A stretch of 31,075 nucleotides of DNA from JADFRG01 sp964590515. GTDB taxonomy: Bacteria; Chloroflexota; Anaerolineae; Anaerolineales; E44-bin32. Below, piece after piece: positions 23,259 to 31,075 of this stretch. Under the pieces are notes generated by a model. It ran no database searches, was not told the origin of the DNA, and worked only from the letters and a program-made list of their open reading frames with translations. Each line of letters begins with the position of its first letter. Position 1 is the first letter of the stretch. The stretch is from positions 1 to 31,075 of the forward strand of contig CAZPZD010000029.1 in NCBI GenBank assembly GCA_964590515.1, written 5' to 3'. The translations under genes and the position numbers were made by a program.

Positions 23259-24503
23259 CTACTCTCTCAAGTAGTCGACTAGCTTTCGGCGATGGGAGGG
23301 ATGCCGCAGTCGGCTCAGGGCCTGGGCCTCGATCTGGCGGACCCGCTCGCGGGTCACGCCCATCTTGCGGCCGACCTCCTCCAGAGTGTAGCTCTGCCCG
23401 TCATGCAAGCCGTAGCGCAATTGTAGGATCCGCACTTCCCTTGGCGGCAGGGTATGCAGCACGTCTCGCAGTTGCTCCCTCAACAGACTCTTGGTGACCG
23501 CCTCGGCTGGCGCCGGGGAATCCTCATCTTCGATGAAATCGGCTAACACCGAATCTTCCTCTTCATCGGTGGGGGTCTCCAGCGAAATCGGACGACGGGC
23601 GACCTGAATCATGTTCTCGACCTTCTTCGGTGTTACGCTCAGCGCATCCGCCAACTCTTCGGTCGTTGGATCACGCCCAAGAAACTGGGTTAGTTGATGG
23701 GATGTGCGCAGCAGGCGATTGATCTGGTCGCCCATGTGCACCGGCACTCGAATCGTTCGCCCTTGATCGGCAATCGCCCGGGTAACCGCCTGGCGGATCC
23801 ACCAGGTGGCGTACGTGGAAAACTTATGGCCGCGCCGATAGTCGAACTTCTTCGCGGCCCGGATCAATCCAATATTCCCTTCCTGAATCAGGTCGAGGAA
23901 TGGAACTCCGCGCCCCATGTATTTCTTGGCCACGCTGATGACGAGCCGCGAGTTGGCGGTGATCAGGTGTTCCCGGGCTGCCCAGCCGTCCTCGATGTAC
24001 AGACGCAGGTGGGTCCGCCTCGACTCCGAGAGGCCGCCCCGAGCCATGGATTCGCGGGCCCGACGCCCGCGCTCGATCCGCTTGGCGAGCGAGACTTCCT
24101 GCTCCGCGGTCAATAGCGGAACCCGGCCGACTTCCTTCAAGTACAGGCCGACGCTATCGTCAGCATCGATCGCGGCCAAATCGTTCTTGTCCCTTACTTG
24201 CGAGGCCTCGATTTCCACCAGATCTTCATCCGCCGGGTCTTCGCCATCTGAGACGTCGTCCGAATAGGCAATGCCCGCTGCCAGCAGGCTCGAATAGACT
24301 TCCTCGAGCCGATCCAGGTCGCGCTCTGCCTCAGGAAAGACGGCCAGAATCTCGTCGATCGTGACGAAGCCCCGCTCCTTCCCCTGCTCTAGGAGATGCT
24401 CCAGGGCCTGATTCTCCTCTTCCTGGGCGGCAGCCTCCTCGGGGCTGGAGTCCTCCTCAACCGCGGGATCGGTCCTTCGCCACTTCTTTTTCGGCTTGGC
24501 CAA
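23259..24503 (-). CDS. rpoD: Primary (sigma-70 group) RNA polymerase sigma factor RpoD/SigA
   Basis: 414 residues. A basic N-terminus and an acidic region 1.1-like segment (about 30-110, LLEQGKERGFVTIDEILAVFPE) lead into region 1.2 (DSVGLYLKEVGRVPLLTAEQE, 116-136). Region 2 follows, with NIGLIRAAKKFDYRRGHKFSTYATWWIRQAVTRAIADQ for core binding and -10 recognition (about 210-247), then region 3. Region 4.2, GVTRERVRQIEAQALSRLRHP, near the C-terminus contacts the -35. This is the vegetative sigma factor architecture, consistent with the TTGACA/TATAAT-type promoters seen nearby. The start is TTG 24503 with AAGGAAG just upstream. The upstream neighbour stops 88 bases earlier; a weak promoter is present but no terminator is visible. 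Confidence 0.96.
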   Translation of the reverse strand: MAKPKKKWRRTDPAVEEDSSPEEAAAQEEENQALEHLLEQGKERGFVTIDEILAVFPEAERDLDRLEEVYSSLLAAGIAYSDDVSDGEDPADEDLVEIEASQVRDKNDLAAIDADDSVGLYLKEVGRVPLLTAEQEVSLAKRIERGRRARESMARGGLSESRRTHLRLYIEDGWAAREHLITANSRLVISVAKKYMGRGVPFLDLIQEGNIGLIRAAKKFDYRRGHKFSTYATWWIRQAVTRAIADQGRTIRVPVHMGDQINRLLRTSHQLTQFLGRDPTTEELADALSVTPKKVENMIQVARRPISLETPTDEEEDSVLADFIEDEDSPAPAEAVTKSLLREQLRDVLHTLPPREVRILQLRYGLHDGQSYTLEEVGRKMGVTRERVRQIEAQALSRLRHPSHRRKLVDYLRE

Positions 24504-24538
24504 TTGGCTTCCTTTCCTCTCACCTTCCGGCGCAGTTC

Positions 24539-24567
24539 AGCTTAATGACTTTTGAGGTCGGAATCAA
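24539..24567 (-). promoter_or_regulatory. Possible weak promoter upstream of rpoD
   Basis: Minus strand: TTGATT (24562-24567), a 17-base spacer and TAAGCT (24539-24544). The -35 matches 4 of 6 and the -10 about 3 of 6. It sits in the 88-base gap before rpoD. No hairpin separates rpoD from the ABC operon, so read-through may contribute. Confidence 0.4.
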
Positions 24568-24591
24568 CACTCAAAGGGGAAACTCATCCGC

Positions 24592-25263
24592 TCAGGGCGT
24601 CGCTGTAGCCTCGGGACCCCCACCTGGGGTCGGAGTCTCCGTCGTCTCGGGTCCCGGGCTGGGGCCGGGCGTCGTAGGAGTACCCGTCTCTGGTGCCAGG
24701 CTCGGGCTGGAAGTCGGTTCTGGCGTCGGAGTCGGTAGGAGGTCAGCCGCCAAATTCAAGACCTCTTCTAGCCCGACCAGGCTCAGGATTTGGACCCCCG
24801 CCCGCCCTGGGCTGGAGGCATACCGAGAGTCGCCGGTCGGCGCCGCCCGTCCGACGCTGAATTCGTGCCGCTCGCCACTGCTCAACACGATCTCGACTCG
24901 AAATTGAGGTTGGTCGAGCTCAAAGGCAATCAAATCAATTGCGTCCAACACTTCCGCCCGCGGGGTTGGCGCAGAAAGCCACGCCACGGCCCGCTCTACC
25001 CGGGCCGGATCGGCAGGCAGGGTGGCTGGCCGCACGATCTGCCACAGGTCCTCCGGATCCCTCTCCAGTTGCAAGACCGTGCCAGCTTTCAGGTCCTCGA
25101 CTGTCAGACTGACGATTTCACTGCTTTCAACCTGCCAGAACGGATCTAGCGAGGCCGAGGGAGTCGGCGTGGGCTCGGCTTGTTGGCGCGCCCGGACGAG
25201 GATGGCCGCAATCAGGACCATCCCGAAGGCTCCCAACGTGACCCAGGTATTCCGGCGGATCAT
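24592..25263 (-). CDS. Membrane-anchored DUF4340-type protein with Pro/Thr-rich tail
   Basis: 223 residues. An N-terminal membrane anchor (about 7-24, VTLGAFGMVLIAAILV) is followed by a compact DUF4340-like domain: VESSEIVSLTVED, LQLERDPEDLWQIVRPATLPADPARVE and FSVGRAAPTGDSRYAS. The last 50 residues are low complexity, rich in Pro, Thr, Ser, Gly and Glu (repeated PTP/TPTP units). The domain is short compared with multi-copy DUF4340 proteins. DUF4340 proteins are usually encoded with GldG-like ABC systems, as here: the start ATG 25263 lies 3 bases after the GldG-like stop. The function is not established. Confidence 0.8.
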   Translation of the reverse strand: MIRRNTWVTLGAFGMVLIAAILVRARQQAEPTPTPSASLDPFWQVESSEIVSLTVEDLKAGTVLQLERDPEDLWQIVRPATLPADPARVERAVAWLSAPTPRAEVLDAIDLIAFELDQPQFRVEIVLSSGERHEFSVGRAAPTGDSRYASSPGRAGVQILSLVGLEEVLNLAADLLPTPTPEPTSSPSLAPETGTPTTPGPSPGPETTETPTPGGGPEATATP

Positions 25264-25266
25264 GGC

Positions 25267-26829
25267 TCAGGCCAGCTTGCGCCGGTTCCACCACACCCAC
25301 CCGCCGGCCAGGACGATCCCACCCGGAATCACCACTGTGGTTCCGACGACCAGGAGGGTAACCGTTGCTCGGGTCGCCGGCAGGACCTGCCGGACGGTGC
25401 GCTGACGGGGAGTGATATCAATGAGGTCTTCCTGGCGGGCGGCCCAATCGATGCTGTTGACCATCAAGTCACCGTTGCCGCCGGCAAAGAAACCGCCATT
25501 GGAGGCGAAGTCGCCGTCTCCGATCAAGACTAATCGCGCCCCCGACTGACTATCTTCAAGCGCAGCTGCCAGTGCCAGCGGGCCGGAAGTCTCAGTCTGT
25601 TCGTCGTATTGGATCGTGCTCCCCTCGGCGATCGATGCAAAATCGGTCTCCCCCCAGGAACGCTCACTGGTCATCACCAGTTGGGTGATAGTGCGGACCG
25701 GATCAGCACCCTCCGAGATCTCGATGCTGCGGGCCGAAGGGTACTGAGTGAGAAAACTCGACACTCGTTCGGTAATCGGATGGGCACCGTAGCTGAACGA
25801 GAGGCCCACCAGGTAAAGCGAGGAGCCGAGGTCAACAACGAAATCGTCGCGGGCCCCGATCCCCCAGCTTTCCAGCAGGTAGGAGTTCAGCGAATCGTCA
25901 GCTAGATCGAGCTGGGTGACTGCCGAGGGTTCGAGCATTGTGACCAATGAACCTCCGGCGACCAAATAGTCGTTGATTAACTGGAGTTCCTGGTCGGTCA
26001 TTTGGGTTCGCGGGGCGGCGGCAATTACCACGCTCGCGTCACCCGGGACCTCACCCTCGACCAGCAGATTGAGAGTCTGAACGCCGTAATTCTTGGACTC
26101 CAGGGAACTCTTCAACTGGGACAGCCCAATTTCGCCGGTCTCCGCCAATTCGAGTTCGCCGTGGCCGGTCAGAAAGTACACTACCCGATCCTCGGGATTG
26201 GTCAGTCTGACGATGGCCGAGGTGATCTCGCGTTCGCTGGGGAATTCGATGAGGTGCGAGTCTTCGCCGAGAGTGGCCGCCATCGAGGCATCCCGCGTCA
26301 CTCCAAAAAGATCGGCAGCCAGGGGATTGGACCGCGGGTCAATGAATTCGTAGCTGACCAATCCATTGCTCTTGGAAACAAACTCATCCAGCAGCGGCCG
26401 GATCTGGTCTCGCGCACTTGCCCGGTCTGGAGTGTAGAAGCCAGTCAGTTTCACCGGCTCGGAGAGCTCCGAGAGCAACAGCTCAGTCTCGGGGGAAAGC
26501 GAGAACTCCTTGTCCTCGGTCAGGTCGATCCGTTGCGGGTAGCTGACCGCCAGCGCGTTGATCACCACCAGGATTCCCAGAAATCCCAACCCGAACAAGG
26601 CCGCGTTGCCGCCGTAGCGGGCTTGCCGTCCGCTGAGCGCCTGGCGGACCCGGGCGGGGTTGAGCAGCACCCCGCCTGCCGAGGCCGCAAGCGCGACCAC
26701 GACCCCACCCTGCAACCATCCATCGATGACCGGATCGAACAGGTACTTCACGCCGCTGCCCAGCAGCGCGATCAGCCCTAGCAGGAAACAGCCGGCGGCC
26801 AGGCGGGCGCGTTCAATCCTCAGCGCCAT
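25267..26829 (-). CDS. GldG-like ABC transporter auxiliary membrane protein
   Basis: 520 residues. Three N-terminal hydrophobic segments (about 10-30, 40-55, 75-95) are followed by RIDLTEDKEFSLSPETELLLSEL, the entry motif of the GldG_N domain. The large extracytoplasmic part includes VVYFLTGHGELELAE, characteristic of these proteins. A C-terminal membrane helix (about 490-510) and a basic tail close the chain. GldG was named for a gliding-motility ABC complex in Bacteroidota, but homologues are common in non-gliding phyla with unknown substrates. The ATG at 26829 overlaps the permease gene by 10 bases. Confidence 0.88.
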   Translation of the reverse strand: MALRIERARLAAGCFLLGLIALLGSGVKYLFDPVIDGWLQGGVVVALAASAGGVLLNPARVRQALSGRQARYGGNAALFGLGFLGILVVINALAVSYPQRIDLTEDKEFSLSPETELLLSELSEPVKLTGFYTPDRASARDQIRPLLDEFVSKSNGLVSYEFIDPRSNPLAADLFGVTRDASMAATLGEDSHLIEFPSEREITSAIVRLTNPEDRVVYFLTGHGELELAETGEIGLSQLKSSLESKNYGVQTLNLLVEGEVPGDASVVIAAAPRTQMTDQELQLINDYLVAGGSLVTMLEPSAVTQLDLADDSLNSYLLESWGIGARDDFVVDLGSSLYLVGLSFSYGAHPITERVSSFLTQYPSARSIEISEGADPVRTITQLVMTSERSWGETDFASIAEGSTIQYDEQTETSGPLALAAALEDSQSGARLVLIGDGDFASNGGFFAGGNGDLMVNSIDWAARQEDLIDITPRQRTVRQVLPATRATVTLLVVGTTVVIPGGIVLAGGWVWWNRRKLA

Positions 26830-27551
26830 CGCCTACTCTCGACTACCTGGCTGGCCAGAAGCAGGGCCAGCGCGGTTACGCTGATGTAGTAGACCAGATC
26901 GGAAAGTTCCAGGATGCCCTGGTAGAGATTGGTGTAGAAATGCTCCAACAACCCGAGGTAGCCGACGACCTGGCTGAGCGGGCTGAGGCCTGCACCCACG
27001 TTGCCCAGAATCCACAGCACCAGGCTCAGCGCGAAGCCAAAAACCGCTGCCGCCGCCGGGCTCGAGAACAGGCTCGACGCGAACACCCCTATCGCCAGCA
27101 GAGCCCCAACCAGCGCCACCATCCCAATGTATGCGGAGACCAAAACCCCTTGATCGATTCCGGGATCCGTGAATTGATTGATCAAGATCGGAAACACCCA
27201 AGTGCCGGCGACGATGAGTAACAGGAAAAGGAATGAGCCCAGCCACTTACCAACCACAAGCTCCCAATCGCGCACCGGAGAAGTGAGCAGCAGCTCAAGG
27301 GTCCCCATCCGCTGCTCCTCGGCCAGCAAGCGCATCGTCAGAACCGGGCTGACGATGAGCAAGACGGTCGCCAGCGGACCCATGACCATTCGACCGTCTG
27401 GATTCATCTGACCAGTCGGCAGCCCAAAGTTGACATTTAGGGAGAAGATCAGGCCGAGGACGAGGAAGGTGAGCGCGGCCGCAGCGTAGGCCAGCGGCGA
27501 TACGAAGTAGCGGCGGAACTCACGGACCGCGATCACCCAACTGGTACGCAC
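26820..27551 (-). CDS. ABC-2 type (GldF-like) permease
   Basis: 243 residues with six hydrophobic segments. The amphipathic lead MRTSWVIAVREFRRYFVSPLAY is followed by a first helix. The motif VLTMRLLAEEQRMGTLELLLTSPVRDWELVVGKW (about 75-108) is the diagnostic loop of ABC-2/GldF permeases. The start is GTG 27551 with AGGAGAG 7 bases upstream and only 3 bases after the ATPase stop. It should form the channel with the adjacent ATPase; the substrate is unknown. Confidence 0.92.
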   Translation of the reverse strand: MRTSWVIAVREFRRYFVSPLAYAAAALTFLVLGLIFSLNVNFGLPTGQMNPDGRMVMGPLATVLLIVSPVLTMRLLAEEQRMGTLELLLTSPVRDWELVVGKWLGSFLFLLLIVAGTWVFPILINQFTDPGIDQGVLVSAYIGMVALVGALLAIGVFASSLFSSPAAAAVFGFALSLVLWILGNVGAGLSPLSQVVGYLGLLEHFYTNLYQGILELSDLVYYISVTALALLLASQVVESRRWR

Positions 27552-27554
27552 GAT

Positions 27555-28496
27555 CTAGCTCTCCTGTGTCATGGCTTGATCTTCCTCGCGAGTGAGCTGC
27601 AGGAAGATGCTTTCCAAGCTGATGCCGGCGGTCGTCAGCTCCAGCAGGTCCAAATCAGCTTCCACAATCCGACGCGCCAACATCGGCCGCAGATCCCGAC
27701 CGGGCGTGGAAGTGACTTCCACGGTGCCTGCCTGCCTGCCGATCTCGACTGACTCGACTCCCGGAACGCCCTTCAGCAAGGAGGCCAGGTCGCCAGCTTG
27801 AGCAGAGCTGCGGATCAGGATCCGCTCCGCGCCAGCTAGCTGGGCGGAGAGATTGGCAGGAGTATCCTCCGCCACGATTCGCCCCTTGTTGATGATCAGA
27901 ACCCGGTCGCAAACCTGCTGGGCTTCCGAGAGGATGTGGGTGGACAAGAAGACGGTCCGCTCCCGCCCGAGCTCTCGAATCAAGTCCCGCACTTCGATGA
28001 TTTGGGCCGGATCCAGACCTATGGTGGGTTCATCCAGGATCAAGACCTCCGGCTGGTGCAAGAGCGCCTGGGCCAGCCCCACCCGCTGTCTCAGGCCCTT
28101 GGATAAGTTGCCGATCAAACTGTCGCCCCGCTCCTGCAGGCCGACTTGGGTGAGTACCTCCCCGACCCGGCTTTCCAGATCCTCGACTCGCCGGAGCGAG
28201 CCCATGAATGAGAGATACTCCCGTCCGGACATCTCCGGGTACAGCGGAACGGTCTCCGGTAGGTAGCCGACCCGGCGACGCACCTCCAACGAATCCTCGA
28301 CCACGTCGTACCCGGCTACCTTGGCGGACCCGCTGGTTGGCGGCATGTATCCGGTGAGGATCCGCATTGTGGTCGTCTTGCCGGCCCCGTTCGGGCCAAG
28401 GAATCCCAGGATCTCGCCGCGTTTGGCCTCGAAGGAGATTCCCTCGAGGGCGGTGAGGTTGCCGTAGGTCTTCGAAAGCTGATTGGCCTCGATCAA
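27555..28496 (-). CDS. ABC transporter ATPase (GldA/CcmA-like)
   Basis: 313 residues from TTG 28496. Walker A GPNGAGKT (34-41), Q-loop-region equivalent GYLPETVPLYPEM (78-89), signature LSKGLRQ (131-137), Walker B VLILDEP (151-157) and H-loop STH (185-187) are all intact. A C-terminal domain follows (about 220-305), as in GldA-type ATPases. TTG is preferred because AAGGA lies 7 bases upstream and the ABC fold begins at once. The frame is open to another TTG at 28613, but that would add 39 non-domain residues and start almost at the predicted transcription start. First gene of the ATPase-permease-GldG-DUF4340 operon. Confidence 0.92.
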   Translation of the reverse strand: MIEANQLSKTYGNLTALEGISFEAKRGEILGFLGPNGAGKTTTMRILTGYMPPTSGSAKVAGYDVVEDSLEVRRRVGYLPETVPLYPEMSGREYLSFMGSLRRVEDLESRVGEVLTQVGLQERGDSLIGNLSKGLRQRVGLAQALLHQPEVLILDEPTIGLDPAQIIEVRDLIRELGRERTVFLSTHILSEAQQVCDRVLIINKGRIVAEDTPANLSAQLAGAERILIRSSAQAGDLASLLKGVPGVESVEIGRQAGTVEVTSTPGRDLRPMLARRIVEADLDLLELTTAGISLESIFLQLTREEDQAMTQES

Positions 28497-28553
28497 GTCT
28501 CGGTCCTTAGCCGCGGGTGGCGCCGTTTCTTGGGGGCTGGCACTACACAAAAA

Positions 28554-28572
28554 CAACCCGGCTCCGCCGTTG
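28554..28572 (-). terminator. Possible attenuator hairpin in the ABC operon leader
   Basis: On the minus strand CAACGGC-GGA-GCC(GG)GTTG folds into a 7-base-pair stem with a 2-base bulge. TTTTT (28549-28553) follows directly. It lies between the promoter at 28625-28654 and the ATPase start at 28496, so it could abort transcripts in the leader. The stem is short and may be fortuitous. Confidence 0.33.
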
Positions 28573-28624
28573 CAACGTTCTTGCTCCGGAAGACCGGGAT
28601 GTTCGGGGTCCAATCCCGCAGATC

Positions 28625-28654
28625 ACTATACAGAGTTTCCTGGCCGAGAGTCAA
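28625..28654 (-). promoter_or_regulatory. Promoter of the ABC operon
   Basis: Minus strand: TTGACT (28649-28654), an 18-base spacer and TATAGT (28625-28630), each matching consensus at 5 of 6. The predicted start near 28617 gives a leader of about 120 bases before TTG 28496. It faces away from the hppA promoter. Confidence 0.7.
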
Positions 28655-28712
28655 GACACAGTTGTGCTTCTCACGATTTGCTAAGCTCTTGGCCGGTTTT
28701 CTTTAAGTTTGC

Positions 28713-28741
28713 TTGACATGGCCTGGGCCAACTTGTACAAT
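28713..28741 (+). promoter_or_regulatory. Near-consensus promoter of the H+-pyrophosphatase gene
   Basis: A perfect TTGACA (28713-28718), a 17-base spacer and TACAAT (28736-28741). The predicted start near 28748 leaves a leader of only about 28 bases to the ATG, containing AGGAG at 28759-28763. It is the strongest promoter-like sequence in the window. Confidence 0.8.
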
Positions 28742-28775
28742 CGCCCAGCTTCCCCCATAGGAGCAGTGGAACCTG

Positions 28776-31075
28776 ATGCAAGCCCTGACCGCATTTGAAC
28801 AAATCGCGGTTTTCAGCGTTGTCGGGATTGCCATATTAGGGTTGGTCTACGCACTCATCCTGCGAACCCAAGTGCTGCGAGAGCCGGCCGGCACTCCCCG
28901 GATGCAGGAGGTCTGGAACGCAATCCGGGTCGGGGCCGACACCTACCTGCGGCGCCAACTGCGCAGCATTCTCCCGCTGATTGCGGTGCTCACGGTCGCC
29001 CTCTTCCTCAGCGTGTACATCGTCCCCCCCAGCCCCGAGGCCTTGGAGCGTTTCCACACCTTGAATTCCGAAACCGTCGTCCTGGTCATCGGGTTGGGAC
29101 GATCGCTGGCCTTCGTGATGGGTGCCATCTTCAGCTTGACGGTGGGCCAAATCGGGATGCGGATGGCGGTGCAGGCCAACGTTCGAGTGGCGGCGGCCGC
29201 TCGTCGGTCGTTCGGGGACTCGCTGCGCATCGCCTATCGAGCCGGCACGATCACCGGGATGCTGACCGACGGCCTCGGCCTCTTCGGCGGCACAATGATC
29301 TTCATCATATTCGGAATCGCCGCCCCGGATGCGCTGCTCGGGTTCGGATTCGGCGGGACCCTGGTGGCGCTCTTCATGCGGGTCGGCGGAGGGATCTTTA
29401 CCAAGGCGGCAGATGTCGGAGCCGATTTGGTGGGAAAGCTGGAGGCGGGGATCCCCGAGGACGACCCGCGCAATCCGGCGGTCATCGCCGACCTCGTGGG
29501 CGACAACGTAGGTGACTGCGCCGGGATGGCGGCCGACATCTTCGAGTCATACGAGGTCACGATTGTCGCCGGGCTGATTCTCGGGCTTGCCCTGTGGCAC
29601 ATCACCGGCAACTTCGAATGGGTCGTCTACCCCTTGCTCGTGCGCGGGATCGGTGTGCTCTCTTCGATCATCGGGACCTACGCGGTTCGCGGCGGTCCGG
29701 GGAAGAGCGGCAATGCGATGCGGGCGATCTTCACCGGGTTCTTGTCTTCGGCGGCGATCTCAGTGGTCTTATTCGGAATCATTGGATTCTTCTACATGCA
29801 GGATGTGCCCGGAGGCTGGTGGCGGCCGTTCCTGGCGACAACCATTGGGGTGCTGTTGGCGATCGCCATCGACCGGCTAACCGAGTACTTCACCGGAAGT
29901 CACGGCAGGCCGGTGCAGGAAATTCGGAAGGCCACCAACACCGGCCCGGCGACTACCATTCTCTCCGGGATCGCGGTCGGTTACGAGTCGAGCGTCTGGT
30001 CGATCCTGGTCATCGGGGTGACCATCTTCGTTTCAATCCTCACCTTTGGCGGAATATCCGGGATCCCGGCGGGCGAGGCAGTGACCTTCATTCTTTATGG
30101 CGTCGCCATGACCGGCATCGGCATGCTGACTCTGACCGGAAACAACGTCGCCATGGATTCCTTCGGTCCGATCGCCGACAATGCCAATGGAATCGGACAG
30201 ATGGCCTGGCACGGGGAGGACGACCGCGATACGGTGCAGGCCCGCCAGATCATGGCTGACCTGGATGCAGTTGGAAACACGACCAAGGCCATCACCAAGG
30301 GTGTGGCGATTGGCTCGGCCGTGATCGCGGCGGTCGCCCTCTTCGGTTCCTTCCTGGTGGACGTCAGCCGGGCACAAGCCGCATTAGGGATTCCGCCGGC
30401 TGAGCAAATCAAGACCCTTGGGATCCGGGTTGACCTGCCACAAGTCTTCGTCGGTCTGCTGATTGGAGGCGCCCTGCCCTGGCTCTTTTCCTCCTTTGCC
30501 ATCAATTCCGTCAGTCGGGCGGCCTCCTTGATCGTCGAGGAAGTGCGGCGCCAGTTCAAGTTGGGCGTACTGGAAGGCAAGGCGGCGCCGGATTACACCC
30601 AGGCAGTGGCGATCTCCACGGAGGCGGCCCAGAAAGAGCTGCGGCCGTTGGCGCTGCTTGGAGTGGTCACCCCGATCCTGGTTGGGCTGGTGCTCAAGGC
30701 GGAGGCGCTGGGCGGGTTTCTGGCCGGAATCATCCTCTCCGGCCAACTCCTGGCGGTGTTCATGAACAACGCCGGCGGGGCCTGGGACAATGCCAAGAAG
30801 GCCATCGAGGACGAGCCCTCGAATCCCGGCGCCAACACCGGCAAGGGTTCAGAGCGCCATATGGCGGGAGTGGTAGGCGACACCGTAGGAGATCCAATGA
30901 AGGACACCGCCGGTCCGGCGCTCAATCCGATGATCAAAGTGGTCAATTTGGTCTCAGTGATCATCGCCCCCATCGTTGTCCAGTACGAGCAGCTGGGGCT
31001 GGCCGGTTGGTTGATCGTCCTGGGGCTCGTCGCCTTACTGGTTTGGGCGATCTGGCAGAGCAAGCGGCCGGCAAA
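28776..31075 (+). CDS. hppA: Membrane-bound H+-translocating pyrophosphatase, K+-independent type, 3' end missing
   Basis: 766 codons are visible and the frame is still open at the right edge. The enzyme hydrolyses PPi and pumps protons across the cytoplasmic membrane. Family hallmarks are GGGIFTKAADVGADLVGK (DVGADLVGK at 213-221), LVGDNVGDCAGMAADIFESY and, near the end, VVGDTVGDPMKDTAGPALNP. The segment VGNTTKAITKG has Lys at 504 and Thr at 507, corresponding to the positions that carry Ala in K+-dependent enzymes, so this should be a K+-independent H+ pump. The chain is highly hydrophobic, with about 15-16 helices expected. The ATG at 28776 is preceded by AGGAG at somewhat long spacing (12 bases). 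Divergent from the ABC operon with its own strong promoter. Confidence 0.97.
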   Translation, partial: MQALTAFEQIAVFSVVGIAILGLVYALILRTQVLREPAGTPRMQEVWNAIRVGADTYLRRQLRSILPLIAVLTVALFLSVYIVPPSPEALERFHTLNSETVVLVIGLGRSLAFVMGAIFSLTVGQIGMRMAVQANVRVAAAARRSFGDSLRIAYRAGTITGMLTDGLGLFGGTMIFIIFGIAAPDALLGFGFGGTLVALFMRVGGGIFTKAADVGADLVGKLEAGIPEDDPRNPAVIADLVGDNVGDCAGMAADIFESYEVTIVAGLILGLALWHITGNFEWVVYPLLVRGIGVLSSIIGTYAVRGGPGKSGNAMRAIFTGFLSSAAISVVLFGIIGFFYMQDVPGGWWRPFLATTIGVLLAIAIDRLTEYFTGSHGRPVQEIRKATNTGPATTILSGIAVGYESSVWSILVIGVTIFVSILTFGGISGIPAGEAVTFILYGVAMTGIGMLTLTGNNVAMDSFGPIADNANGIGQMAWHGEDDRDTVQARQIMADLDAVGNTTKAITKGVAIGSAVIAAVALFGSFLVDVSRAQAALGIPPAEQIKTLGIRVDLPQVFVGLLIGGALPWLFSSFAINSVSRAASLIVEEVRRQFKLGVLEGKAAPDYTQAVAISTEAAQKELRPLALLGVVTPILVGLVLKAEALGGFLAGIILSGQLLAVFMNNAGGAWDNAKKAIEDEPSNPGANTGKGSERHMAGVVGDTVGDPMKDTAGPALNPMIKVVNLVSVIIAPIVVQYEQLGLAGWLIVLGLVALLVWAIWQSKRPA

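Noticed and set aside
26002..26781. A 259-codon plus-strand open frame
   Set aside because: It is antisense to the GldG-like gene, with no domain and no plausible promoter or ribosome site.
28497..28613. Extension of the ABC ATPase to TTG 28613
   Set aside because: It would add 39 residues without similarity to ABC proteins and start only a few bases from the predicted transcription start. TTG 28496 has a well-spaced AAGGA.
1..31075. tRNA, rRNA, CRISPR, insertion sequence or attachment site
   Set aside because: I found no cloverleaf-like segment, regularly spaced direct repeats, transposase motif or paired inverted ends. Nearly all sequence is accounted for by the listed genes.

Overview
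The window is GC-rich and densely coded, with many GTG and TTG starts. The gene set (a Tad/Flp pilus locus of the monoderm type, a soluble DegS/DegU-like two-component pair, a long run of polytopic GT-C glycosyltransferases, a GldA/GldG-like ABC cluster with a DUF4340 protein, a primary sigma factor and a proton-pumping pyrophosphatase) fits an environmental member of Chloroflexota best. That placement is inferred from gene content and has not been tested by phylogeny. I see no tRNA, rRNA, CRISPR array or insertion sequence.

Layout. Positions 1-4592 (minus strand) hold a Tad pilus locus read right to left: Flp pilin, cpaB, cpaE/tadZ, tadA/cpaF and the first 108 codons of tadB. The pilin and cpaB each have a recognisable sigma-70 type promoter, with a hairpin between them, so the pilin can be transcribed separately from the machinery. 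Positions 4762-20417 (minus strand) look like one very long transcription unit. Nine multi-pass GT-C glycosyltransferases, joined by ATGA, GTGA or TGATG overlaps or short gaps, are followed by a NarL-type response regulator (GTGA overlap) and a DegS-like histidine kinase. From about 20418 to 23245 two more GT-C proteins are encoded divergently, giving eleven consecutive GT-C genes. No sugar-nucleotide biosynthesis gene or soluble glycosyltransferase interrupts them.

Positions 23259-28496 (minus strand) hold an ABC cluster (ATPase, permease, GldG-like protein, DUF4340 protein) followed by rpoD/sigA. The rpoD terminator lies inside the last codons of the convergent GT-C gene. From 28776 to the right edge, on the plus strand, is a membrane-bound H+-pyrophosphatase, incomplete at its 3' end, behind a near-consensus promoter.

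The most unusual part is the eleven-gene GT-C block and its translational coupling to a two-component system next to a pilus locus. GT-C enzymes generally use polyprenyl-phosphate sugars on the outer face of the membrane, so the block probably builds or decorates a surface glycoconjugate (pilin, S-layer, lipoglycan or polysaccharide). The sequence does not show which one.
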